A stretch of DNA of 64,000 nt from NCBI GenBank assembly GCA_964443135.1, contig CAYUBQ010000010.1, positions 1-64,000 of the forward strand. Reading direction: 5' to 3'. Source of the DNA: JAIPEI01 sp964443135. Its GTDB lineage: Bacteria > Desulfobacterota > DSM-4660 > Desulfatiglandales > HGW-15. A program made the translations under genes and the position numbers. Below the pieces are notes generated by a model. That model saw nothing but the letters and a program-made list of their open reading frames with translations. It ran no database searches and had not been told where the DNA came from. Below are positions 9,862 to 19,267 of the stretch, in pieces (within the stretch, counting starts at the first letter, position 1; the number at the start of each line of letters is the position of its first letter).

Positions 9862-9885
9862 GAAACGGCTCGAATGGAGAGGAAC

Positions 9886-10353
9886 GTGAAAACAAAGCCC
9901 GTTTCGAGCCTGTGTTGTCTGTTGCTCTGCATCGTTCTGATGTCGGGATGCGCCGGCTACGGCAGGATCGCGTCCCAGAGAGGGGAGGCGGAAACCGTCA
10001 CCATCGACCGCCTGGTCTCGGAGCGCGACCGTTACGACGTCTACTTCATGGACACATCCTACCGCTGCTCTCCGGTGCTCGTCTTCGACCCGAAGGACGA
10101 CGACCGGGTCCTGCGGTCGGGCGACTGGGAGAGGGTAGGGGCTGAGGAGGACCTCTCCGGGTTCCTCCATCGCATCCGTCGCGCGGGCTTCGGCGAGGTG
10201 TACCTCCTCCTCGGACCGGACGGTCGACGCTTCGGGTACCTGTACGCAACCGGCGGACACAGGATCTACTCCAAAGCGATCGGTGACCGGAGCCTGGAGC
10301 TCTACACGAGGTCCACGCCCTGCTACTCCGGACCCGGCCCCTCCGGCCCGTGA
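9886..10353 (+). CDS. Putative lipoprotein of unknown function
   Basis: 155 codons from the GTG at 9886, with GGAGAGGA just upstream; the in-frame ATG at 9874 would add four residues and overlap that ribosome site. The signal peptide KPVSSLCCLLLCIVLMSGC ends in a lipobox with Cys as the predicted lipidated residue. The mature part contains VLVFDPKDDDR, a phrase found in small uncharacterised Gram-negative lipoproteins, and no catalytic motif. Outer-membrane anchoring is inferred from the lipobox. It is a single gene between repeat copy B and the tRNA; function unknown. Confidence 0.75.
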   Translation: MKTKPVSSLCCLLLCIVLMSGCAGYGRIASQRGEAETVTIDRLVSERDRYDVYFMDTSYRCSPVLVFDPKDDDRVLRSGDWERVGAEEDLSGFLHRIRRAGFGEVYLLLGPDGRRFGYLYATGGHRIYSKAIGDRSLELYTRSTPCYSGPGPSGP

Positions 10354-10540
10354 TGTCCGGCCTACGGCGCTGCCCCTTTCCTCTTGATTTCCAGGGGCGT
10401 GTCCAGTACCATTCCCCCTTCGTCGAAGCGGAGCGGGCCGCGCTCGGGTCCGACAGGGACGTGAAGGAGGATGAGCCCCCGGTGTAGCCGAAATCGAAGG
10501 AAGGTGAGCAGGATCACGCCTGGTCACGGGCGTTGCATGC

Positions 10541-10634
10541 GGAGAGATGTCCGAGCTGGCCGAAGGAGCGCGATTGGAAATCGCGTGTACCGCTAACCGC
10601 GGTACCGAGGGTTCGAATCCCTCTCTCTCCGCCA
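10541..10634 (+). tRNA. tRNA-Ser (anticodon GGA)
   Basis: The acceptor arm GGAGAGA (10541-10547) pairs with TCTCTCC (10624-10630), followed by discriminator G and an encoded CCA. The anticodon loop is TTGGAAA between complementary arms, giving GGA, which reads UCC and UCU. A long variable arm (ACCGCTAACCGCGGT region) is typical of tRNA-Ser. The T arm has GGTTCGAATCC. Confidence 0.95.
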
Positions 10635-10724
10635 TTTTTGTCTCCCGGGCCCTCGGTCTCGATGACCCTTCGGCTCGGCCGGAGGGCGGGTCCGACCGTC
10701 CGCTGAACGCGAGAGGTTTTCGGC

Positions 10725-12386
10725 ATGGCGTACGAAGTGCTCGCCAGAAAGTGGAGGCCCCAGGTCTTCGAGGACGTGGTGGGCCAGGACCACATCACCG
10801 GGACCCTGGTCAACGCCTTGAGGACGGACCGGCTCGCCCACGCCTATCTGTTCAGCGGCGCGAGGGGCGTGGGAAAGACCTCCGTGGCCCGCATCCTCGC
10901 CAAGGCCCTGAACTGCCCCGACGGGGAGCCCGGCGTCCCCTGCAACCAGTGCACCCCCTGCCGGGAGATCACCGACGGCTCCTCCGTGGACGTCCAGGAG
11001 ATCGACGGCGCCTCCAACCGGGGCATCGACGAGATCCGTGAGCTGCGGGAGAACATCCGTTACATGCCCTCGTCGAGCCGGTACCGCATCTACATCATCG
11101 ACGAGGTCCACATGCTCACCAAGGAGGCCTTCAACGCGCTTCTCAAGACCCTGGAGGAGCCGCCTCCCCACGTGAAGTTCTTCTTCGCCACCACCGAGCC
11201 GCACAAGGTCCCCGTCACCATCCTCAGCCGCTGCCAGCGCTTCGATTTCAAACGGATCCCCACGGCCCTGATCGTGGACCAGCTCACCAGGATCGCCGAG
11301 GCCGAAGGCATCGCGGTCAGCCGGGAAGGCCTGGCCCTGATCGCACGGGAGGCCCAGGGGGGGATGCGAGACGCGGAGAGCCTTTTGGACCAGGTCCTCT
11401 CCTTCACCGGAACGGAAGCGGCGGTCCATCAGATCACGGACATCCTGGGGATCGTGGACCGGGACCTGATCTTCGAGGCGTCCAACGCCGTGATCGAAGG
11501 GGATGCCGGGACCTGCATCCGCCTCGTGGAGCGCATCTACAACCGCGGGTACGACATCAAGGAGTTCTACCAGGCCCTCATGGAGCAGTTCCGAAACCTC
11601 CTGGTCAGCCTCATCGTGACGGACGGGGGCCTGATCGACATGACCGAGAGCGATCGGGAGGCGCTCCGGACGCAGGCCCGACGGGCGGGCAGGGAAAAGC
11701 TCCAGCAGGTGCTGACCGTGCTCATCCGGCGGGAGGAGGACCTCCGGTACACCTCCAGCCCGCGGCTCATCCTGGAGACCATCCTGATCAAGCTCTGCCA
11801 CCTGGACGAGATTCTCGGCTTCGAGGAGCTGATGGAGAAGCTCGGCGCTCTGGAGGCCCGTCTCGCAGGGGATTCCGGACCGGGGTACGCAGCCCCGGCA
11901 GAGGCCCCGGCGGCCTCGATCCGGGAGCCGGCCGTCGCCCCGGACCTCCAGGCGAACGTCCCGGAAGCGGAGCCGCCGGCCCCGTCCGCCGGTGGGTGGG
12001 AAGGGTTCCTGGCGTTCCTGGGCGACCGGAACCGCCCCATGGCCAACGTGCTCCGCCAGTGGCGGTTCGTGGGGCTCGAGGAAGACACCCTGGAGATCGA
12101 GCGGGGCGCCAACCCGTTCTCCGCCACCTACCTGGACGACCCCGAGCGGCTGGCCCGTCTCGCCGAGCTGGCCCGGGGGTTCTTCGGCCCGGCGTTGAAG
12201 ATCCGCGTCTCCGGGGACCGCAAGCCCCCGGCGAAGAAGACCGCCGGGGAGAAGCCGAAGGCCGTCGAGAAAGACCCGTCGACCGGCGGGGAGCTTCCCC
12301 GGCCCGTTCAGGACGTGCTCCAGATCTTCCAGGGGGAGCTTCGAGAGGACGCCCCGTCCGCGTCGAGCGACGCGGACCAGGATTGA
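10725..12386 (+). CDS. dnaX: DNA polymerase III subunits gamma/tau
   Basis: 553 codons from the ATG at 10725 (MAYEVLARKWRPQVFEDVVG, the canonical DnaX start). It is the clamp-loader ATPase of the replisome. Seen: Walker A GARGVGKTS near residue 45; a four-Cys zinc module just after it (NCPDGEPGVPCNQCTPC); Walker B IIDEVHML; the sensor region TTEPHKVPVTILSRCQRF; then a proline- and alanine-rich linker and a tau-like C-terminal domain. It heads the classic dnaX-ybaB-recR cluster, 32 bases before ybaB. No obvious slippery A-run for programmed frameshifting was seen. Confidence 0.95.
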   Translation: MAYEVLARKWRPQVFEDVVGQDHITGTLVNALRTDRLAHAYLFSGARGVGKTSVARILAKALNCPDGEPGVPCNQCTPCREITDGSSVDVQEIDGASNRGIDEIRELRENIRYMPSSSRYRIYIIDEVHMLTKEAFNALLKTLEEPPPHVKFFFATTEPHKVPVTILSRCQRFDFKRIPTALIVDQLTRIAEAEGIAVSREGLALIAREAQGGMRDAESLLDQVLSFTGTEAAVHQITDILGIVDRDLIFEASNAVIEGDAGTCIRLVERIYNRGYDIKEFYQALMEQFRNLLVSLIVTDGGLIDMTESDREALRTQARRAGREKLQQVLTVLIRREEDLRYTSSPRLILETILIKLCHLDEILGFEELMEKLGALEARLAGDSGPGYAAPAEAPAASIREPAVAPDLQANVPEAEPPAPSAGGWEGFLAFLGDRNRPMANVLRQWRFVGLEEDTLEIERGANPFSATYLDDPERLARLAELARGFFGPALKIRVSGDRKPPAKKTAGEKPKAVEKDPSTGGELPRPVQDVLQIFQGELREDAPSASSDADQD

Positions 12387-12418
12387 CGGATTCGCAGTAG
12401 AACGAGGGAGGAGACGAC

Positions 12419-12751
12419 GTGAAAGGAAAAATGCCCAACATGGGCAACATCATGAAGCAGGCACAGGAGTTCCAGTCCAAGATGGCCAAGCTGCAGGAGG
12501 AGCTGGGGGAGAGGACCGTGGAGGCCACCGCCGGAGGCGGCATGGTGATGGTCACGGCGAGCGGGAAGCAGGAGATCGTCGCCATCCGCATCGAGCGGGA
12601 GGTGGTGGATCCCGAGGACGTGGAGATGCTCCAGGATTTGATCCAGGCGGCCGTGAACGATGCGCTCAACCGGGCCAAGGAGATGGTCAACGAGGAGATG
12701 GGCAAGCTCACCTCCGGGCTCAACCTGCCGAACATCCCCGGCCTGATGTAG
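12419..12751 (+). CDS. YbaB/EbfC family nucleoid-associated protein
   Basis: 110 codons from a GTG with GGGAGGAG seven bases upstream. It has the compact YbaB layout: a Met/Gln-rich first helix (GNIMKQAQEFQSKMAKLQEE), a central beta sheet (GGGMVMVTASGKQEIV) and a C-terminal helix (AAVNDALNRAKEMVNEEM). The family forms DNA-binding dimers and nearly always sits between dnaX and recR, as here. A role in nucleoid organisation or recombination support follows from the family, not from this sequence. Confidence 0.95.
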   Translation: MKGKMPNMGNIMKQAQEFQSKMAKLQEELGERTVEATAGGGMVMVTASGKQEIVAIRIEREVVDPEDVEMLQDLIQAAVNDALNRAKEMVNEEMGKLTSGLNLPNIPGLM

Positions 12752-12808
12752 CCGGTCGACCCAGGAAACGGATGGCCCCGGCGATGAAACGCCGGGGGAG
12801 GAAGCGCC

Positions 12809-13414
12809 ATGGGCATCTACCCGCCGCCCTTCGAGCGGTTGATCGAGCACCTCACGCGGCTCCCCGGGATCGGACAGAAGTCCGCCACCCGGGTGGCCCT
12901 TCACATCCTCAAGAGCGATCGCAGCCTGGCCGAGGGGTTGGCCCGGAGCCTCCTTGAGGTCAAGGACCGGATCCGCTTCTGCTCCACCTGCTACAACTTC
13001 ACGGACCAGGACCCCTGCGCGCTCTGCCGGGACCCCGCACGCGCGAACGGGACCCTCTGCGTGGTGGAAGGACCGGGGGATCAGCTGGCCATCGAGGAGT
13101 CCGGCGTGTTCCAGGGCCGGTACCACGTGCTCCAGGGGGTGCTCTCCCCGCTGGACGGGGTCGGCCCCGAGGCCCTGAAGATCGGCGAGCTCTCCGCCCG
13201 GATCGATCGGGAGAACGTCGAGGAGGTGATCCTCGCCACCAACCCCACCACCGAAGGGGAGACCACGGCCTCCTACCTGGCCGACGTGCTGCGCCGGAAG
13301 GGGGTCCGGGTGACCCGCATCTCCCTGGGCGTCCCCATGGGCGGCGACCTCAAGTACATGGATTCCATGACCGTGCAGCACGCCCTCAAGAGCCGAGTCC
13401 CCGTGACGACATGA
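12809..13414 (+). CDS. recR: Recombination protein RecR
   Basis: 201 codons from an ATG with GGGGGAGGA upstream. It is a RecFOR-pathway protein that loads RecA at gaps. Seen: a helix-hairpin-helix region near the N-terminus (LTRLPGIGQKSATRVALHI), a four-Cys zinc finger (CSTCYNF … CALC) at about residues 55-72, and a Toprim domain starting LCVVEGPGDQLAIEE. Length equals the family norm. The stop overlaps the start of the next gene by four bases (ATGA), suggesting translational coupling. Confidence 0.96.
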   Translation: MGIYPPPFERLIEHLTRLPGIGQKSATRVALHILKSDRSLAEGLARSLLEVKDRIRFCSTCYNFTDQDPCALCRDPARANGTLCVVEGPGDQLAIEESGVFQGRYHVLQGVLSPLDGVGPEALKIGELSARIDRENVEEVILATNPTTEGETTASYLADVLRRKGVRVTRISLGVPMGGDLKYMDSMTVQHALKSRVPVTT

Positions 13415-14814
13415 TTTCCGAGACGACCCTACGGGCCCTGGAGGAGATCCTGGGGCCCGCCCACCTGACCACGCGGCCCGAAGACCTGGCCGAGGCCGGG
13501 TCGGACGCCACCCGCCTGACCTACATGCCGGAGGCCGTGGGCCGGCCGGGAAACCCGGACGAGGTGTCCCGCGTCCTGCGGCTCGCCAACCGGGAGCGGT
13601 TCCCGGTGATCCCCCGGGGCGCCGGCACGGGTCAGAGCGGGGGGGCCCTTCCCGTCCGGGGCGGGCTGGTGCTCGCCATGGACCGGTTCGACCGGATCCT
13701 GGGCGTCGATCCGGACAACATGATCGCACGGGTGGAGCCCGGGGTCATCACGGCCCGCCTCCAGGAGGAGGTGGAGTCCCTGGGCCTCTTCTATCCCCCG
13801 GACCCGGCCAGCATCCGCATCTCCACCCTGGGCGGTAACGTGGCCGAGTGCGCCGGGGGGCTCCGCGCCGTCAAGTACGGGGTGACCCGGGACTACGTCC
13901 TGGGCCTCGAGATCGTGCTCCCCACCGGGGAGATCCTCAGGACGGGCGTGGAGACGGCCAAGGGGGTGGTGGGCTACGACCTGACGCGGCTGGTCGTGGG
14001 CTCGGAGGGGACCCTGGCCGTGGTCACGAAGATCACCCTCCGGCTGGTGCCCAAGCCCGAGGCCCGGCGCACCATGCTCGCCTTTTTCGACGATCTGGCC
14101 GCGGCCGTGCGCACCGTCACGGGGCTCGTCCGCCGCAAGGTCGTGCCCACGACCCTCGAGTTCCTGGACCGGGTCTGCATCGACTGCGTGCGGGGCGAGA
14201 TGGCGATGGCCGTTCCCGGGGATGCGGCCGCCCTCCTCCTCATCGAGGTGGACGGGGACAAAGGTCTCGTGGCGCGCGATGCGGAGCGGGTGCGGGAGAC
14301 GGCCCTCGCGAGCGGGGCCGTGCAGTTCCAGGAGGCCCGGGACGAGGAGGAGGCCGAGCGCCTCTGGGAGGCCCGGAGGAACGTCTCCCCGGCCCTTCAG
14401 ACCCTCCGTCCGGGCAAGGTGAGCGAGGACGTGGTGGTGCCCCGAAGCCGGTTGGCCGAGCTGGTCTCCTTCCTGGGGCCGCTCTCCCGAAAATACAACC
14501 AGCCCGTGGCGGCCTTCGGCCATGCCGGGGACGGGAACATCCACGTCCACATCCTGCTGGACCCGGACTCCCCGGAGGAGACGGCCAACACGGAGCGGAT
14601 CGTCCGGGCGCTCTTCGAGGAGGTGATCCGTCTGGGGGGGACGCTCTCCGGGGAGCACGGCGTGGGGATCACCAAGGCCCCCTACCTGGACCTGGAGCTC
14701 CCGGAGGCCTCGAGAAGCCTGATGCGCCGCCTCAAGCAGGCCTTCGACCCCAACGGCATCCTCAACCCCGGAAAGATCTTCCCCGAGGACCTCCAGCCGC
14801 CCCGCTCGAGCTGA
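13411..14814 (+). CDS. FAD-linked oxidase, glycolate oxidase GlcD / D-lactate dehydrogenase type
   Basis: 467 codons; the start overlaps the recR stop. The N-terminal FAD-binding domain shows PRGAGTGQSGGALPV (residues about 68-82). The C-terminal FAD-oxidase domain has FGHAGDGNIHVHIL and GTLSGEHGVGITKAPYL, the His-rich signatures of GlcD and LdhD proteins. Such enzymes oxidise a 2-hydroxyacid to the 2-oxoacid and usually pass electrons to an Fe-S partner (GlcF). No such gene is adjacent, so the partner must be elsewhere. Substrate (glycolate, D-lactate or 2-hydroxyglutarate) cannot be assigned. Confidence 0.9.
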   Translation: MISETTLRALEEILGPAHLTTRPEDLAEAGSDATRLTYMPEAVGRPGNPDEVSRVLRLANRERFPVIPRGAGTGQSGGALPVRGGLVLAMDRFDRILGVDPDNMIARVEPGVITARLQEEVESLGLFYPPDPASIRISTLGGNVAECAGGLRAVKYGVTRDYVLGLEIVLPTGEILRTGVETAKGVVGYDLTRLVVGSEGTLAVVTKITLRLVPKPEARRTMLAFFDDLAAAVRTVTGLVRRKVVPTTLEFLDRVCIDCVRGEMAMAVPGDAAALLLIEVDGDKGLVARDAERVRETALASGAVQFQEARDEEEAERLWEARRNVSPALQTLRPGKVSEDVVVPRSRLAELVSFLGPLSRKYNQPVAAFGHAGDGNIHVHILLDPDSPEETANTERIVRALFEEVIRLGGTLSGEHGVGITKAPYLDLELPEASRSLMRRLKQAFDPNGILNPGKIFPEDLQPPRSS

Positions 14815-14831
14815 ACGGCGCGCCTTTCCGA

Positions 14832-15935
14832 TCAAAGGATCTTGTCCAGGGTCTTGTAGTTCTTCGTGTTGTAGAACTTCTCCACGTCCACGAGGTTGAG
14901 CTTCTCCAGGGCCTTCTTGAGCGGAACGCTGGTGATGTCGCCGAGCTTCAGGCTCACCATGCGGCCGAAGTCCTCGTTGACGATCATGTCCACCGCGCCG
15001 ATGCCGAACTTCCGGCCCATGCGGCGGTCGTAGGCGGTGGGGGAGCCCCCCCGCTGGAGGTGCCTGAGGGCCACGTAGCGGACCTCGAAATCCGTCTGCT
15101 TCTCGATCTCCTCCGCCACGAGGCCCCCGACGCCGCCCAGGTAGAAGTGCCCGAAGCCGTCCCGTCCCCGGCGCTCGCGCACCTCCTCCATGCCGCGCGG
15201 CTTGGCCCCCTCGGAGGCCAGCACGATGCTGTAGCGCTTTCCCGCCTTTCGAATCATCTCGAGGAGAGCGACCACCCGCTCCATGAGGAAGTCGTGCTCG
15301 GGGATGAGGATGATGGACGCGCCCGACGCCTCTCCCCCTTCCAGAGCGAGCCAGCCGGCCTGCCGTCCCATGGACTCCACCACGAAGATGCGGCTGTGGG
15401 AGCCGGCCGTGATGCGAAGCCGGTCGATGTCCTGGGTGATGATGTTCACGGCGGAGTCGAACCCCAGGGTGTAGTCGGTCTCGCTGAGGTCCTTGTCGAT
15501 GGTCTTGGGGACGCCGACCACGTTGACCCCTTCCTTGTACAGCTTGTAGGCCACGCCGAGGTTGTCGGGGCCGCCGATGACCACCAGGGCGTCGAGGCCC
15601 AGCTTCTGGATGTTCTTGACCACCTCCTCGGACCGGTCCCGGGCCGGGTCGAACGGGTTGACGCGGCTCGTCCCCAGGCGCGTACCTCCGTAGCGGTCCC
15701 AGGTGCGCACCAGCTCCAGGTCGAGCTTCATGGTGTACTGCTTGAGGCTGTCCTTCTTGTCCGGCTTGAGATCGGTCAGACCCAGCCAGCCGTCTCGAAT
15801 GCCGAGGATCTCGAACATGGTTCCGCGTTCGGGCACCAGATCCTTGTCCAGTGCGGAGGTGACGAGCCAGTGGATGGCGCTGTTGATCCCGGGGCAGTCG
15901 GCGCCGGCGGACAACACTCCGATGCGGGTTCTCAT
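14832..15935 (-). CDS. 6-phosphofructokinase family protein with an atypical phosphate-donor site
   Basis: 367 codons from the ATG at 15935, with GGAGG upstream (TTCTGGAGGATCGAG). The fold is clear: an N-terminal glycine-rich loop (SAGADCPGINSA), PKTIDKD (143-149) and ESMGRQAGW (188-196). Compared with E. coli PfkA, the GGDGS phosphate-donor loop reads GGPDN (121-125). The Mg-binding Asp103 position is Pro, and position 104 is Asp. PKTID carries Lys at position 124. Asp104 and Lys124 are the known signatures of pyrophosphate-dependent enzymes; Pro at 103 is unusual. The catalytic Asp127 and Asp129 equivalents remain. It is probably PPi-linked or has altered activity. Confidence 0.88.
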   Translation of the reverse strand: MRTRIGVLSAGADCPGINSAIHWLVTSALDKDLVPERGTMFEILGIRDGWLGLTDLKPDKKDSLKQYTMKLDLELVRTWDRYGGTRLGTSRVNPFDPARDRSEEVVKNIQKLGLDALVVIGGPDNLGVAYKLYKEGVNVVGVPKTIDKDLSETDYTLGFDSAVNIITQDIDRLRITAGSHSRIFVVESMGRQAGWLALEGGEASGASIILIPEHDFLMERVVALLEMIRKAGKRYSIVLASEGAKPRGMEEVRERRGRDGFGHFYLGGVGGLVAEEIEKQTDFEVRYVALRHLQRGGSPTAYDRRMGRKFGIGAVDMIVNEDFGRMVSLKLGDITSVPLKKALEKLNLVDVEKFYNTKNYKTLDKIL

Positions 15936-16119
15936 CTCGATCCTCCAGAAGGTTGGCGGGTGTGGATGAACAGCGTGAGCCTTCATGATAGGGAAAGCCC
16001 CGGGGTGTGTCAAGGCGCCCTCGACCCACGTTCGGGGTCCCGGGCGCGAAAGGGGAAGGATTTTGCGGTTGCCAGCCGGGCGGGGTATCGGATAAGAGTG
16101 CAGGACGAAAGGGCGCGAC

Positions 16120-16935
16120 ATGGACATCCTCTCCAGCACCATCCTGGGCGTCGTCCAGGGAGTCACCGAGTTCCTCCCCATCAGCAGCTCCGGCCACCTG
16201 GTCCTGTTTCAGAACCTCATGGGGTTTCACGAGCCCGAGCTGCTCCTGGACACCAGCCTCCACATCGGGACCCTGCTCGCCGTGGTGATCTACTTTCGCC
16301 GCGACCTGGCCCGCCTGGTGGGGGAGTTCCGGGACCTGGTCGCGCCCGGCCCGGAGACCCGGAACGCCTCCCCCCTCCGCGAACGGCTGAGCGGCGCCCT
16401 GTTGACGTGGGTGATCGTCGGCAATGTCCCGACGGCGTTGATCGGCGTGGGTTTCAGGGAACCGCTGGAGGGCCTGTTCGGTTCGGTTCCCCTGGTGGGA
16501 GGGATGCTGCTGGTGACGGGCCTCCTGCTGATCCTGACCCGGGTCGCCCCCGGGAAGGCGCGGAGAGTGGGCCTGCTGGCGGCACTGGCCGTGGGTACGG
16601 CTCAGGGGCTCGCCATCGTGCCGGGGATCTCCCGCTCCGGGGCCACCATCGCCTGCGGTCTGCTGATCGGCCTGGACCGGGACCTGGCCGCGCGCTACTC
16701 CTTTCTGCTGTCCGTACCCGCCATCGTCGGCGCCCTGGCGCTTCAGCTGGCGGCCGGCGAGGCCTCGGGACCGGGGGTCCCGGTCCTGCTTGCCGGCGGT
16801 GTCATCGCGGCCGTGGTGGGGCTTCTCGCCCTCAAGCTCCTCATGGGCATGGTCCGGGGGGGGAGGCTCTCCTGGTTCGCCCCCTACTGCTGGGCCCTGG
16901 GCCTGGCGGTGATCCTGCTCTCCCTTTCCCCCTGA
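16120..16935 (+). CDS. uppP: Undecaprenyl-diphosphate phosphatase (UppP/BacA)
   Basis: 271 codons, the usual family length. It is an integral-membrane enzyme that recycles undecaprenyl diphosphate to the monophosphate carrier for peptidoglycan and O-antigen synthesis. Both signature motifs are present: EFLPISSSGHLVL at about residues 17-29 and VPGISRSGATIACG at about 167-180, with the catalytic Glu, Ser and Arg. Roughly eight hydrophobic segments are visible. It is divergent from the phosphofructokinase gene across a 184-base gap and convergent with lptD. Confidence 0.95.
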   Translation: MDILSSTILGVVQGVTEFLPISSSGHLVLFQNLMGFHEPELLLDTSLHIGTLLAVVIYFRRDLARLVGEFRDLVAPGPETRNASPLRERLSGALLTWVIVGNVPTALIGVGFREPLEGLFGSVPLVGGMLLVTGLLLILTRVAPGKARRVGLLAALAVGTAQGLAIVPGISRSGATIACGLLIGLDRDLAARYSFLLSVPAIVGALALQLAAGEASGPGVPVLLAGGVIAAVVGLLALKLLMGMVRGGRLSWFAPYCWALGLAVILLSLSP

Positions 16936-17044
16936 AGCCGTGTTGTCCGAACAGCCCCGTTGCGCCTCATCATGCGGGATGCCTGGGTCGTCCTTGTTGT
17001 GAGACAGAGGGACGGGGGCGAGTGGCCGGGACGGCAAGAGATCC

Positions 17045-19261
17045 CTACCGGTCCCCGGCGTCGCCCAGACCGAGAAGGTGAAAGGTCAGGGAGATCGAGT
17101 CGATCCCGTCCAGGCTGCCCGCGGAGAGCTGCAGGCCCCAGCACTGGGCGCGGTAGTCGATCCAGTAGGCTTGATCCAGGGTGTGGTCCATCTCCAGCTC
17201 CCGGCGGAGGGCCGTGCCCACGCTGAACCCGCCGGCCAGGTTCAGGTGGATCCGGTACCCGAGGAACCGGCTCTCGTCCTCCTCGTACTGGTACTCCAGG
17301 GCGAAACTGTCCCGGCGTCCCCCCAGCCGGTCCACGGTCAGGGCTGCGGAGACGTCGGCGAAGACGGTGTCGCTCTCGTAGTGGTCCCAGTGGGTCTCGG
17401 CGTAGACGTCGAGCCACGGGAACGGAAAGACGTTCAGCTCCGCCACCAGGGGCTCGAAGGGCTCCTTCTCCCGCCACGGTTCGCGGTCCCGGCGGGCCTC
17501 GTCCAGGTCGTAGGGCTGGCTCAGGATGAAGGTCCCCCACTGCTGGTAGAGGATGTTTCCTTCGGCGTCGTCCTTTCGGGTGTCCAGGATGTTCTCCACG
17601 GAGAGCGTGATCCGGTTGATGTCCCCCTCTGCGTCGATGGGCTCGAACCAGGGGCGGTACCGGTCCCGGTCCCGGTGGCTCCGGAAGTCGTAGGTGAGGG
17701 AGGGGCGGACCTTGTGCTTGAAGGCCGTGTACTCCCGCCAGGTGAAGTCGAAGGTCCTCTCCATCACCGTGGAGACCCGCGCCCGGGCATGATAGGCGTT
17801 GCGGGTCTGCCGGTCGACGTCCATGGGGGCCTCGTCCACCCACTGGGTCTCGTGGGCGTACCCCGCCGAGGTCTCCAGCTCCAGGTAGCGGCCGAGGAAC
17901 ATGGGGTAGGTGACCTCGGGCTCGAACGAGACCCGGTGTCCCCGGGCGCCCGCGTCCCGCCAGACGTAGCCGTAGTCCGTGCTCAGGTTCGCGTAGAGCG
18001 GAAGGTAGGGGAGGCGCCTGGGGAGGAGGCTGAAGCTCGCGCCGCCCAGGGGCTGGGGCGTCTGGTCGAAGGCCGGGTTCTCCGGACGCTGGTGGTAGGC
18101 GGCCAGGCCCTGGAGGCTGTACTCCTCGCCGTCGGCGCTCAGGCGGAGGGCGCTGCGCCTCGTGGGGGAGCGCACCTCCTCCACGGGGCGGCCGTACTCG
18201 TCGAACTCCGGCCGGGCGTCGAGCCCCATAAGTCCCCCCTGGAACTCCTTGATGTGGTCCTGGTCGCTCACGAAGTCCGTGTCGAGGCGGGCCTGGAGAC
18301 CGGGGAGCAGGCTCTGGTCCATCCGGCTCCGGAACCAGTACCGGGTGCGGTTCGTCCGCTCCTGCGGACTCAGCACGGCATCGTCCGGGTCGGTCAGGTC
18401 CTTCTTCTCGATCCGGTCCCGGAGGACGTCGAACAGAAAGGTGCCCTGCGAGTCGTCCCGGGCCGCGTAGCGGAACTCCAGGCCCTGCATGAACCCGCGC
18501 TCCGTCATGTACCGCTCGTAGAAGGTGGCGTCCACCTGCTCGGAGATGGCCCAGAAGAACGGGACCTCGAGGTCCGCCCCGTTCTGGTTGGAGTACCCCA
18601 GCCGGGGAGGCAGGAACCCGGTCTGGCGTTTGGTCTTCACCGGGAAGACGGCCCAGGGGAGGTAGAAGATCGGGAAGCCTTTGATCCGAAAGGCGGCGTT
18701 CCTCACGGAGCCGTACCCTTCGACGGTGACCTTCACCTCGTCCCCGGTGAGGCTCCAGGCCGGGTTCTCGCCGTCGCAGGTGGTCACCCGGGCCTCCTTG
18801 ACCAGGTAGGTGTTGGCCCCGGTCCGGACCATGGAGCTGCCCCGGACGTAGACGTTGTTCTCCCGCAGGAAGATCGTCCCGTTGGTGATCTGCCCGAAGT
18901 AGTTCCGGAGGTCGATCAGGGCCATCTCCCCGGAGACGATGTCGCCGTTGGTGGTCAGACGCACGTCCCCGGAGACCTGGACGATCCCGGTGTTCTCGTT
19001 GTACACGCCCCGCTCGGCCGACAGGATCTGGCCGTTTCGGGTGATCATGACATTCCCTTCTGCCACGTATAAATGCTTTTCGTGGACGTAGGCCATCTTG
19101 TCGGCGGTGATCTGCCAGTGGGCGTTCCGGTCCTCCAGGAGCTGCCGGCCCAGGACCGTCTCCTCGCCCGGACAGGGCGGGGCCCAGAGGGCGATCGCCA
19201 GGAGGACGGCGATGCAGGCGGCCGGAAGCTGGCGCTGAATTCCTGAAAAACGATCGGTCAT
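17045..19261 (-). CDS. lptD: LPS-assembly outer-membrane protein LptD
   Basis: 738 codons. A signal peptide (hydrophobic IAVLLAIALWAPPCPG) is followed by an OstA-type periplasmic domain (YVAEGNVMITRNGQILSAERG) and a long beta-barrel rich in alternating aromatic and polar residues. KTKRQTGFLPPRLGYSNQNG is the conserved plug-barrel junction. It inserts lipopolysaccharide into the outer leaflet together with LptE. The start lies six bases after the folC stop, so it is the last gene of the leftward uvrD-folC-lptD group. Its presence shows an LPS-bearing outer membrane. Cys residues are few, so the classic paired disulfides may be reduced. Confidence 0.93.
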   Translation of the reverse strand: MTDRFSGIQRQLPAACIAVLLAIALWAPPCPGEETVLGRQLLEDRNAHWQITADKMAYVHEKHLYVAEGNVMITRNGQILSAERGVYNENTGIVQVSGDVRLTTNGDIVSGEMALIDLRNYFGQITNGTIFLRENNVYVRGSSMVRTGANTYLVKEARVTTCDGENPAWSLTGDEVKVTVEGYGSVRNAAFRIKGFPIFYLPWAVFPVKTKRQTGFLPPRLGYSNQNGADLEVPFFWAISEQVDATFYERYMTERGFMQGLEFRYAARDDSQGTFLFDVLRDRIEKKDLTDPDDAVLSPQERTNRTRYWFRSRMDQSLLPGLQARLDTDFVSDQDHIKEFQGGLMGLDARPEFDEYGRPVEEVRSPTRRSALRLSADGEEYSLQGLAAYHQRPENPAFDQTPQPLGGASFSLLPRRLPYLPLYANLSTDYGYVWRDAGARGHRVSFEPEVTYPMFLGRYLELETSAGYAHETQWVDEAPMDVDRQTRNAYHARARVSTVMERTFDFTWREYTAFKHKVRPSLTYDFRSHRDRDRYRPWFEPIDAEGDINRITLSVENILDTRKDDAEGNILYQQWGTFILSQPYDLDEARRDREPWREKEPFEPLVAELNVFPFPWLDVYAETHWDHYESDTVFADVSAALTVDRLGGRRDSFALEYQYEEDESRFLGYRIHLNLAGGFSVGTALRRELEMDHTLDQAYWIDYRAQCWGLQLSAGSLDGIDSISLTFHLLGLGDAGDR

Positions 19262-19267
19262 GGCCTT

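Noticed and set aside
13429..17037. A 1,202-codon open frame on the minus strand across glcD, pfk and uppP
   Set aside because: It lies antisense or out of frame to well-supported genes. Its translation is low-complexity (runs of Gly, Arg, Pro, His) as expected for shadows in G+C-rich DNA.
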